The position numbers were made by a program, and so were the translations under genes. Under the pieces are notes generated by a model. The model was given only the letters and a program-made list of their open reading frames with translations. It did no database searches and was not told the DNA's origin. From contig CALFHN010000145.1 in NCBI GenBank assembly GCA_937876355.1, positions 1 to 64,000 of the forward strand: a DNA stretch of 64,000 nucleotides. Reading direction: 5' to 3'. The first letter of the stretch is position 1. The number at the start of each line of letters is the position of its first letter. This document shows, piece by piece, positions 56,368-64,000 of the stretch. Origin of the DNA: an uncultured Bacteroidota bacterium (GTDB taxonomy: Bacteria > Bacteroidota > Rhodothermia > Rhodothermales > UBA10348).

Positions 56368-57669
56368 CTACTTTTGCTTAAATACCATTTTGATCGGTAC
56401 TCCTTCAAACGAATACCAAATTCTGAGTTGATTTTCCAAATATCGCTGGTATGATTCCGCTACCCCTTTTGCGTAGTTCGTAAAGAAATTAAATACCGGA
56501 GGCGCGGTGCGTACTTGGGTTACAAATTTGATCTTCACCCGTTGATTACGATACAACGGCGGGGCATGGCGCTCGACCACGGTGGCTAAGAATTCATTGA
56601 GTTCCGAAGTAGAAATCCGCTTGTGGCGCTCCTTTTCGACATGAAGAACTTTGTCTAGGAGCTTATGAACCCGTTGTTTGGTAAACGCCGAAATGGTAAC
56701 GATCGGCACATAGTCTAGAGTTCTGAGGCGGTCTTTGACCATTGCCTCGTATTCCAGGACGGAATTTGTGTTCTTTTCGATCAGATCCCACTTGTTGATG
56801 GCAACGACCAATCCCTTTTTCATTTGTTCGGCCTGAGCCAACACTTTGATGTCTTGGGATTCCAAAGGCTCCGTTGCATCCAACATCAGCACCGCAACAT
56901 CGCACGTTTCAATGGCCCGTTCCGTGCGTAAATAGGCGTAGAATTCAACGTTTTCTTTGACTTTTGCCCTTTTTCTAAGTCCCGCCGTATCGACGAGAAC
57001 CACTTCTTGTCCGTGATATTTCATGACGGAATCGACCGAATCCCTGGTCGTACCGCTTATTTCCGTTACTATTGAACGTTCCGTGCCTAATAATGCATTC
57101 GTTAAAGAGGATTTTCCAACATTTGGCCGGCCAATAATGGCGATCCTAGTCCGAGAATCCTCTACTTCAGGTTCACTTTCCGGCAATAACTTATTAACCG
57201 CATCAAGAAGGTCGCCGGTGCCCATTCCGTTAATTGAGCTCAGCGCATATACATGGTCGAATCCTAGTTCGTAAAGCGAATGCGCGTCCCAGCGCCTCTC
57301 GTCGTTATCCGCCTTATTTCCTACTACCAACACCGGACGATCGGACTTTCTCAATACCGATGCCATTTCTTGATCCAGATCAGTAACCCCTGTTGTCACG
57401 TCATTGACGAATAAAATCAGGTCTGCTTCTTGGATGGCCAAGTGAACTTGTTCTCGGATGGCGGCCTCAAAACGATCGGCCGAGTTGGGAACGAACCCAC
57501 CCGTATCCACAATGGAAAAAACGCGCCCTCCCCACTCAACATGGCCGTATATACGGTCCCTGGTTACCCCAGGCTCGTTGTGTACGATGGAATGGCGTTC
57601 TTCAGTTAGACGATTGAAAAAGGTGGATTTGCCCACATTAGGGCGACCCACAATAGCGACAAGTGGCAT
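56368..57669 (-). CDS. der: Ribosome-associated double-GTPase Der/EngA
   Basis: Two G domains: GRPNVGKSTFFNRL ... GRPNVGKSSLTNALLG; NKADN, NKWDL; KH-like C-terminus. Confidence 0.97.
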   Translation of the reverse strand: MPLVAIVGRPNVGKSTFFNRLTEERHSIVHNEPGVTRDRIYGHVEWGGRVFSIVDTGGFVPNSADRFEAAIREQVHLAIQEADLILFVNDVTTGVTDLDQEMASVLRKSDRPVLVVGNKADNDERRWDAHSLYELGFDHVYALSSINGMGTGDLLDAVNKLLPESEPEVEDSRTRIAIIGRPNVGKSSLTNALLGTERSIVTEISGTTRDSVDSVMKYHGQEVVLVDTAGLRKRAKVKENVEFYAYLRTERAIETCDVAVLMLDATEPLESQDIKVLAQAEQMKKGLVVAINKWDLIEKNTNSVLEYEAMVKDRLRTLDYVPIVTISAFTKQRVHKLLDKVLHVEKERHKRISTSELNEFLATVVERHAPPLYRNQRVKIKFVTQVRTAPPVFNFFTNYAKGVAESYQRYLENQLRIWYSFEGVPIKMVFKQK

Positions 57670-57710
57670 TCGAATGCTTGCGATGATTCAGCCCGGAGGC
57701 CGTGATTGAG

Positions 57711-58526
57711 CTAGAGGCGCTCTTTACGCTCAATATACAGCGCGCGGAACAGCATAAATGCGGTTTCAGCAGTTTCTGTTGTGAACCAATAGTTGATTCC
57801 GGCACCAATTGCTGCTCCAGCGATAGGAATCATCTGGGCGATCTTCCTTCCACCGATATTTTTTGCAATTTCGCGAGGTAAATGACGATTCTGATCTCTA
57901 AATGTCCCGCTTACGCGGCCTTTATAATCCGAAGAGTGCGCTAAAGCCGCTGCTGCCACCGTAATTTCACGCAAAGATGCGTTTTTAGACTCTCTTGATC
58001 CTGACGCCGCGACGTTAAATATGGATAAAACCAATGGGCCATGTGCTGGGCCACTTACGTCGAAACCGTACGCCGCTCCAATTTGTTGAATCAAACGTAG
58101 GTTAATTCCAAATAAAAGTGGAATATCCGCTGCAATCAAAACGGCTCCACCGAGTCCTGTTCCTCCGCCCTCGACCGCGGCCATTATGGCATTTTCGGAA
58201 AAATAACTTTTGGAAAGCCCATCTAAAGTAGCTAGGTCGGCGCTTTGCAAGTCCGCAATGGTCTTTACATCAACGCCCCTTGCCTTGGCCGATTTAAGCA
58301 CTTCAATGGGATCGTACGTCCACGTGGAGCCTTCATTTAATAGGGACAAGAATTTTGAGATCGATCTATCTACTTGATCGATAACCTCGTCCGGTACAAC
58401 TCGCTCAATTACCCAATCCATCGGAGCCATGGCCCAGTTCATGGCCTGCGCCACTAACGAGGCATCGCCGTGCTGCCACTTTTCAATATCTCGTTGAACA
58501 GATCGTTCGTATTCAGTCAGTCGCAT
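57711..58526 (-). CDS. EcsC family protein
   Basis: 'GLGGAVLIAADIPLLFGINLRLIQQIGAAYGFD', 'GRKIAQMIPIAGAAIGAGINYWFTTETAETAFMLFRALYIERKER'. Confidence 0.85.
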   Translation of the reverse strand: MRLTEYERSVQRDIEKWQHGDASLVAQAMNWAMAPMDWVIERVVPDEVIDQVDRSISKFLSLLNEGSTWTYDPIEVLKSAKARGVDVKTIADLQSADLATLDGLSKSYFSENAIMAAVEGGGTGLGGAVLIAADIPLLFGINLRLIQQIGAAYGFDVSGPAHGPLVLSIFNVAASGSRESKNASLREITVAAAALAHSSDYKGRVSGTFRDQNRHLPREIAKNIGGRKIAQMIPIAGAAIGAGINYWFTTETAETAFMLFRALYIERKERL

Positions 58527-58591
58527 TGAGCGCTCCCTCTTTGAGTGTCAAGAAACGTGGGAGTTTACTTCGCTGAAAATGAGCTCAGGGG

Positions 58592-60082
58592 TTAATCCAT
58601 AATATCGAACTTTCGCAGTAATCGATACATGGTGGCTCTTCCGATCCCAAGCTCAACAGCCGCACGATCCACGTTGTGATCGCAAAGCCGATATGCACGC
58701 TCCACAGCGCGCTGCTTAAGTTCTTCAAGCGATACGATGCCCCCATCGCCGTCTTCCAGAGAAATGTCTTCTTCGTCAAAGTCGTTTCCGGAATAGGGTG
58801 TACTTACTGAATGGGATTCAGGTTGCGTCTTTTCGACTCGAGGTGCAGAGAAACTGGTTTCTGCCGCTTGCGCGAGTGTCATTCGTTCCGACCAAGGCGA
58901 TATCGTGCCAAGATCAGATATCATTAAATCTGTTGCGCTTACTTCGGCTTCGTCGCTCAATAGGATTGCCCGTTCGATGGCGCTTTTCAGTTCGCGAATG
59001 TTTCCTGGCCAAGAATGGGCTGCAATAGCTCTTCTTGCTTCCGTTGAAAGTTTTTTACCTTTGAATTCGGGGTGCGATTTGGTGAATTCGCGGAAAAAAT
59101 AATTGGAAAGCAGCAGCAAGTCTTGTCCTCGTTCCCGCAGTGGAGGTAACGGAACGGGAAACTGAAACAGCCGATAATACAGATCTTCTCTAAATTTGTG
59201 TTCGCGAATCATCTGAACCACATCTTTATTTGTGGCGCTGATTACGCGTGCGCTAAAATCAATAGTGTCGCTTCCGCCGACCCGTGTAATTTCTCCCTCT
59301 TGTAGCGCTCGTAACAATTTGGCTTGGAGGTCGAGGTCCAATTCGCCAATTTCATCTAAAAAAATGGTGCCCCCATCGGCCTGTTCAAATTTGCCGATCT
59401 TTCGGGCATAGGCGCCCGTAAAGGACCCCTTTTCATGTCCAAAGAACTCGCTTTCCATCAAATCTCGTGGAATTGCTGCACAGTTCACAACCACAAATGG
59501 GCCGCGCTTACGTCCTGAGGCGTAATGAATGGCTTTGGCTACTAATTCCTTACCCGTTCCACTTTCACCCTGAATTGCCACCATCAGGTCTCCCCGAGTG
59601 GCCTTTTCGATCATTCGATAGACATTGGTAATCGAAGGTGATTCGCCAATCATCCCACCAACTTGATATTTTTCACTCACTTCGGATCGAAGACTGTCGA
59701 CTTCTCTTTCCAAAGACACCTTCTCTAAGACATTCCGAACGATTGAATCGAGCTTAACCAAATCATCCTGACCCTTAGTGATATAGTCATAAGCGCCAAT
59801 TTTCATTGCTTCCACGGCGGTGTCAATTACACCCTGTGCCGAAACCATGATAACGGGAATTTCTGGATGACGAGTCACCATTCGACGAAGCACTTCAACC
59901 CCATCAATGCCTGGCATCATGATGTCTAGAAGCATCAAATCTGGTTTTTCATCCAAACTTTTGAGCACTTCGTCTCCGCTGTGAAATACCTTTACATGGT
60001 AGTTCGCATTTTTATCCAGTCGGTAGCTGAGCATTCGAGCATAATGCCTGTCATCGTCAACTACGAAAATGCGATATTTCAT
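58592..60082 (-). CDS. Sigma-54-dependent response regulator (REC-AAA+-Fis)
   Basis: REC 'MKYRIFVVDDDRHYARML...DLMLLDIMMPGIDGVEVLRRM'; AAA+ GESGTGKELVAKAIH, GSFTGA, Fis-type HTH 'VDRAAVELGIGRATMYRLLRKF'. Confidence 0.95.
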   Translation of the reverse strand: MKYRIFVVDDDRHYARMLSYRLDKNANYHVKVFHSGDEVLKSLDEKPDLMLLDIMMPGIDGVEVLRRMVTRHPEIPVIMVSAQGVIDTAVEAMKIGAYDYITKGQDDLVKLDSIVRNVLEKVSLEREVDSLRSEVSEKYQVGGMIGESPSITNVYRMIEKATRGDLMVAIQGESGTGKELVAKAIHYASGRKRGPFVVVNCAAIPRDLMESEFFGHEKGSFTGAYARKIGKFEQADGGTIFLDEIGELDLDLQAKLLRALQEGEITRVGGSDTIDFSARVISATNKDVVQMIREHKFREDLYYRLFQFPVPLPPLRERGQDLLLLSNYFFREFTKSHPEFKGKKLSTEARRAIAAHSWPGNIRELKSAIERAILLSDEAEVSATDLMISDLGTISPWSERMTLAQAAETSFSAPRVEKTQPESHSVSTPYSGNDFDEEDISLEDGDGGIVSLEELKQRAVERAYRLCDHNVDRAAVELGIGRATMYRLLRKFDIMD

Positions 60083-60102
60083 TAAACTAGTCCTTGAAAG
60101 TT

Positions 60103-60164
60103 CGGTTGGATGGTTTTGACATCCGAATGCATAGTTCACCCTCTGTGAATGGCATCCACAACCG
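60103..60164 (-). promoter_or_regulatory. Structured 5' leader candidate upstream of the sigma-54 response regulator
   Basis: Minus-strand CGGTTGTGGATGCCATTCACAGAGGGTGAACTATGCATTCGGATGTCAAAACCATCCAACCG: outer stem CGGTTG(TG)GATG/CATCCAACCG; inner TTCAC/GTGAA; competing GGATG/CATCC. Confidence 0.45.
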
Positions 60165-60258
60165 TTATCGGGCGCTGAAACGGAACCTTAAGGGAAAATT
60201 ATCAAAATGAGACAGAGAGTTTAAAGAGGTTGGTAGCTTGCAACCTTGGATCTTGGTC

Positions 60259-61071
60259 CTAAAGTAAAGCCAGACCCAATCCACCGACTAAAAAACAGTA
60301 GAAAGCGAAGTATTGAAGGCGACCGCGGCGGACAAAGTCCAGCACGAGACGAATTGCTGCAATCCCAGAGACAAAAGCAATCAATGTCCCTAATAATAAG
60401 ATAGCCCAGTCCGCAACGGCCGCTGCAGAAAATGCATCGGCAATTTTAAAAACTGTAGCGCCTATAACCACTGGGATTAACATCAGGAAAGAAAAATCGG
60501 CTGCTTTCTCCGGATCCACGCCTTGATAAAGCGCGGCACAAATCGTCGATCCAGATCTGGAAATCCCTGGAATCATGGCAAAAGCTTGGGCGCATCCGAT
60601 CACAAAACTTTTGGGCGCGGTCACTGCTCCCGTGGGCGCTTTAACCAGTCTAGTCAAAATGAGTAGGACACCCGTCACCAAAAGCATTCCTGCGGCCAAA
60701 CGCGGAGAAGAAAAAGCGGCCTCAATTGCACCGCCCCAAATGGCATAAACGGTAAAGGTTGGAATCATCGTAATCAGAATGTGAATGCCCATTCGAAAGT
60801 GTTCTTCTGATTTATACGCCTTTTCCCAGTCCGTGGGATGAATGGCACTTTGGACAAAACCTTGAACTAGATTCAGAATCCGTGAGCGGTACACCCACAA
60901 AATGCTCATAATGGTTCCGAAATGAACCATCACCTCAAACAAAACATCAGAATCAGCGGCATCAAGACCCAAGAAATGTTGGGCCAGAACAAGGTGCCCG
61001 GACGAGGATACCGGGAGAAACTCGGTAATTCCCTGTATTAAGCCCAGTAGAATGGATTCCCACCAAGTCAT
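60259..61071 (-). CDS. uppP: Undecaprenyl-diphosphate phosphatase
   Basis: 'LIQGITEFLPVSSSGHLVLAQHFLG', 'IPGISRSGSTICAALYQGVD'. Confidence 0.95.
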   Translation of the reverse strand: MTWWESILLGLIQGITEFLPVSSSGHLVLAQHFLGLDAADSDVLFEVMVHFGTIMSILWVYRSRILNLVQGFVQSAIHPTDWEKAYKSEEHFRMGIHILITMIPTFTVYAIWGGAIEAAFSSPRLAAGMLLVTGVLLILTRLVKAPTGAVTAPKSFVIGCAQAFAMIPGISRSGSTICAALYQGVDPEKAADFSFLMLIPVVIGATVFKIADAFSAAAVADWAILLLGTLIAFVSGIAAIRLVLDFVRRGRLQYFAFYCFLVGGLGLALL

Positions 61072-61306
61072 AAGATCATGTTTTGCGTGTTTGAAAGAAG
61101 GACAAAGGTACAAAGCCAGCCGTTATCTGCTACGTCAATCAAGCCCAATTTGTCGTAAATCTTACGGAAGAATGACCTTTTCATTCAATTCTATTTAACT
61201 GTTTCCTCAGATAAACCGATATTAGTTTTCGGACTTATTACTCTTCTTTCTTTTACGCGACGGAGTGAATGTCCTTACAAAAATTATGTACCTAACCTAG
61301 ACGGTC

Positions 61307-62314
61307 ATGCGAAATATCGCCCTTGCCACTCTTTTTTCGCTGAGTCTTGTACGTTGTGACACGATAATTGGAGGCGATCACCCAGCGTCTTTTAAGGGAG
61401 ACGAAACGGCAGTCCTAACCCACGCGCCTGCTGTTCCAGATTCTATTCGCCGAGACTACGGCACTACAGTGCATGTAAAATTGGATGCCATCGAGAAATT
61501 TGGATTACTCGATACCGGAGTTCAATATCGCTTTTGGACCTTTGGTGGAGAGGTACCGGGTCAATTCATTCGAGTACGTGAAGGCGATCAAATTGAATTT
61601 GAGCTGCATAACCATGCTGACAATTTCTTCATCCACAATATTGACCTTCATGCAGTCACTGGACCTCATGGAGGTGGAAAGGCCTCAGTCACACCCATAG
61701 GCGAAACTAGTTCGTTCACTTTTACAGCCCTTCATCCGGGTCTATACGTTTATCACTGTGCAACCGCGCCAGTAGGAATGCATATTGCCAACGGCATGTA
61801 CGGGTTGATCTTGGTTGAACCTAAAGGTGGGCTTCCAAAAGTTGACAGAGAGTATTACGTGATGCAGGGTGAATTCTACACGACTGGACCATATGGCCAG
61901 CAAGGATTTCAGCCGTTTAGCATGACAAAAGCACTCTCCGAAGATCCAGAATATGTCGTTTTTAACGGGTCTGTTGGTTCTATGACTGGTGAAAAAGCAC
62001 TAAAGGCAAAAGTTGGTGAGACGATCCGATTGTTTGTAGGAAATGCCGGCCCAAATTTGATTTCATCGTTTCACATTATTGGAGAAATGTTTGACGTGGT
62101 CTACGGCGAAGGGGGGCCATTCCCTACTCATGAAACGATACAAACAACCCTGATACCAGCGGGTGGGGCTGTGATCGTGGAGTTAAAAGTGGAAGTACCC
62201 GGCACGTATATGTTGGTAGACCACTCTATTTTTCGAGCAATGAATAAAGGCGCTCTTGGCATGCTGGAAGTGACAGGAGAACCCTCCATTGACATTTTTT
62301 CGGGTAAAAACTGA
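61307..62314 (+). CDS. nirK: Copper-containing nitrite reductase-like two-domain cupredoxin protein
   Basis: '[24 protein letters not shown]', '[29 protein letters not shown]' (type-1 Cu H/C/H/M), '[17 protein letters not shown]', '[18 protein letters not shown]'. Confidence 0.85.
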   Translation: MRNIALATLFSLSLVRCDTIIGGDHPASFKGDETAVLTHAPAVPDSIRRDYGTTVHVKLDAIEKFGLLDTGVQYRFWTFGGEVPGQFIRVREGDQIEFELHNHADNFFIHNIDLHAVTGPHGGGKASVTPIGETSSFTFTALHPGLYVYHCATAPVGMHIANGMYGLILVEPKGGLPKVDREYYVMQGEFYTTGPYGQQGFQPFSMTKALSEDPEYVVFNGSVGSMTGEKALKAKVGETIRLFVGNAGPNLISSFHIIGEMFDVVYGEGGPFPTHETIQTTLIPAGGAVIVELKVEVPGTYMLVDHSIFRAMNKGALGMLEVTGEPSIDIFSGKN

Positions 62315-62326
62315 CCTGAAAGAGTC

Positions 62327-63916
62327 TTATTCCGGAAGTTTGGGGGCAACCAAGACTACTTTTTCGCGCTCAACTAAGACTGCGCCAGGAAGGGCTTTTC
62401 GCGGTTTTCGGACGTATTTGCGCTCGACAACAATAACAGGGACAAGTGCACTAGGGCGAGCCTTGCTGTGCCACGCTGCGATGGCAGCTGCTTGTTCTAT
62501 GATCTTCTTGGAAGGTTTATCCTCTCGGCCTCGAAGCCTAAGAATGGTATGAGAGCCCGCCACACCACGGGCATGGAGCCACAAATCATACTTCCGTGAG
62601 TCTCGCAGGGTCAATTGGTCGTTTTGTTTTGCATTTCTTCCGACCCACACCTCGTACCCGTCATCCAAGACATAACGTCGATAAGGGACGATATCTGGAT
62701 CATCGGGACTTGCTCGAAGTGCTCTCAACCAGGTTTCATGTTTTGTTTGGAACTTCGTTACGTTTTCTACGGTGTCTAAATGTAACGCCTCATCTAACAG
62801 TTTTTCGAGGTCGGCAGCCGTTTTTTGCAAAGACTGTAGTCGCTCCAACGACACTTCCCGAGCCGCGCGTGCTGCTTTGGCTTTTTCATAGTAGCGGCCA
62901 GCGTTCTCAATTGCGGAACGATTGGGGTCCATTACGATCAACACGTCCGGGCCTTCAGAAATTATATCTGGTACGGTAACGTGAAGGCTGCCGGGGGTAT
63001 ACAGTCTAGGCTGCGCCATGAGTAAGTGGCCCATTTTTTCATGCAGGTCAGCTCGACTGGGCTTGTCCAATTCCAAAACTACCTTGCCAAGGCTCTTCCG
63101 AGCTCCCACCGCTCTAACCTTGATAGATTTAAGCAAGGGATCATACAACCCTGAGAATCGCGTGACGGCCATTTTCCGCCGTGCACAGACACAAACAGCC
63201 TGGTCGACCGATTCAAATTCTTCCGGTTCAAGACCTAGAGAACTCAGAAATATGGTTGAAAAAAATGGAATGCGCCCCTCACCCCAATAAACCAATGATT
63301 TGGGACTATCAAGCTCATCCAACATTTGTAGAATCGAAGCGGACAGAATCTGAGGATCCTCTATTGGGCCTGTCCTGCTCCACAACTCTTCAATTAGTGC
63401 CTTAGGGAAAAGTGGGACCAATGTTTTTAAATGTTTTCCCTTGGACAGATGCGCCTCGATTTCCTCAGGTGTTGGTGGTGGGGGCGCGATTCTCAATTCC
63501 GGTATCGCAGCATTCGAACCTCGAAATGACGAAAGAGTCTTATTTGGGCCATGCCTAAAAAAAACATTGGCACGAGGTCCGTAAATGGCAAAATGGACTG
63601 AATCTCCTGAGGTTAGCCTGAGAATGACCATTCGGTCCCTCTGCGCCAATTCTATTCCCGCCACTTGCTGATTCCGAAGTGGCGCAAAAACGTCTACAAC
63701 GTTTTTGCGCCATCGATTGGATCCCGAATACATGAACAAGTGTCTGAGCGGTGCCTGTACAGAAGCATTGAGTGACCACTGGGCCCCCTCTGAGGTTTCG
63801 AATACCAGAATCAAGCTTCCTTTGTGTTGGGAATACCCTTCTACGACAACAGCGCCAGCGAGACGGGGGCCCCACTCTTCGATAAGAGCGCGAAGTGTGT
63901 AATAATTGGTGAGCAC
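62327..63916 (-). CDS. NFACT/RqcH-family ribosome quality control protein
   Basis: NFACT-N with 'AQRDRMVILRLTSGD', central coiled coil, NFACT-R 'RNAKQNDQLTLRDSRKYDLWLHARGVAGSHTILRLRGREDKPSKKIIEQAAAIAAWHSKARPSALVPVIVVERKYVRKPRKALPGAVLVEREKVV'. Confidence 0.88.
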   Translation of the reverse strand: MLTNYYTLRALIEEWGPRLAGAVVVEGYSQHKGSLILVFETSEGAQWSLNASVQAPLRHLFMYSGSNRWRKNVVDVFAPLRNQQVAGIELAQRDRMVILRLTSGDSVHFAIYGPRANVFFRHGPNKTLSSFRGSNAAIPELRIAPPPPTPEEIEAHLSKGKHLKTLVPLFPKALIEELWSRTGPIEDPQILSASILQMLDELDSPKSLVYWGEGRIPFFSTIFLSSLGLEPEEFESVDQAVCVCARRKMAVTRFSGLYDPLLKSIKVRAVGARKSLGKVVLELDKPSRADLHEKMGHLLMAQPRLYTPGSLHVTVPDIISEGPDVLIVMDPNRSAIENAGRYYEKAKAARAAREVSLERLQSLQKTAADLEKLLDEALHLDTVENVTKFQTKHETWLRALRASPDDPDIVPYRRYVLDDGYEVWVGRNAKQNDQLTLRDSRKYDLWLHARGVAGSHTILRLRGREDKPSKKIIEQAAAIAAWHSKARPSALVPVIVVERKYVRKPRKALPGAVLVEREKVVLVAPKLPE

Positions 63917-63937
63917 GACGCGCCTATTCGAAAATGA

Positions 63938-64000
63938 TTACTTCTTTTTTTGAGGGCGGCTTTGAGATTCTGCGATCGTGGAAAGAATCCAGATTGCGGC
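63938..64000 (-). CDS. C-terminal end of an unidentified CDS (5' end beyond window)
   Basis: Minus-strand frame ...AAIWILSTIAESQSRPQKKK* with hydrophobic then basic tail, immediately upstream of the NFACT gene. Confidence 0.35.
   Translation of the reverse strand, partial: AAIWILSTIAESQSRPQKKK

Noticed and set aside
1-64000. CRISPR array, prophage, transposon or known defence system
   Set aside because: No regularly spaced repeats, Cas, transposase, integrase, capsid/terminase, restriction-modification or toxin-antitoxin genes recognised anywhere in the window.

Overview
This is a 64 kb chromosomal window that looks like a Rhodothermota/Bacteroidota-type heterotroph; I infer this from gene content and style, not from any search. 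Most of it is ordinary housekeeping: uvrB, hisF-hisIE, a partial F1Fo-ATP synthase operon (atpZ/I-B-E-F-H-A-G, without atpD/atpC), rpsT, queG, lysS, holA, nuoI, der, uppP, an NFACT/RqcH protein, one tRNA-Ser(GCT), and several transporters and lipoproteins. I see no CRISPR array, prophage, transposase or recognisable defence island. The less ordinary parts are as follows. (1) A gene graveyard at about 14.0-19.5 kb holds a truncated padR abutting a truncated ABC permease head-on, a second padR with an in-frame TAA, a methyltransferase whose conserved N-terminus lies behind an in-frame TGA, and an ada gene with a frameshift, an apparent loss of its catalytic core, and a four-tract G-quadruplex motif in its zinc-finger region. 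(2) A surface/periplasm module at 45.2-53.9 kb has two paralogous FG-GAP/LVIVD 'choice-of-anchor B' giants flanking a lipoprotein plus diheme-peroxidase pair, next to an ECF sigma/anti-sigma pair with unusual repeat- and palindrome-rich intergenic DNA. (3) A Memo-like protein appears to have lost the canonical Memo metal-ligand motifs. (4) The leader of an orphan sigma-54 response regulator has mutually exclusive base-pairing options. All family calls come from reading motifs by eye; no homology search was possible.
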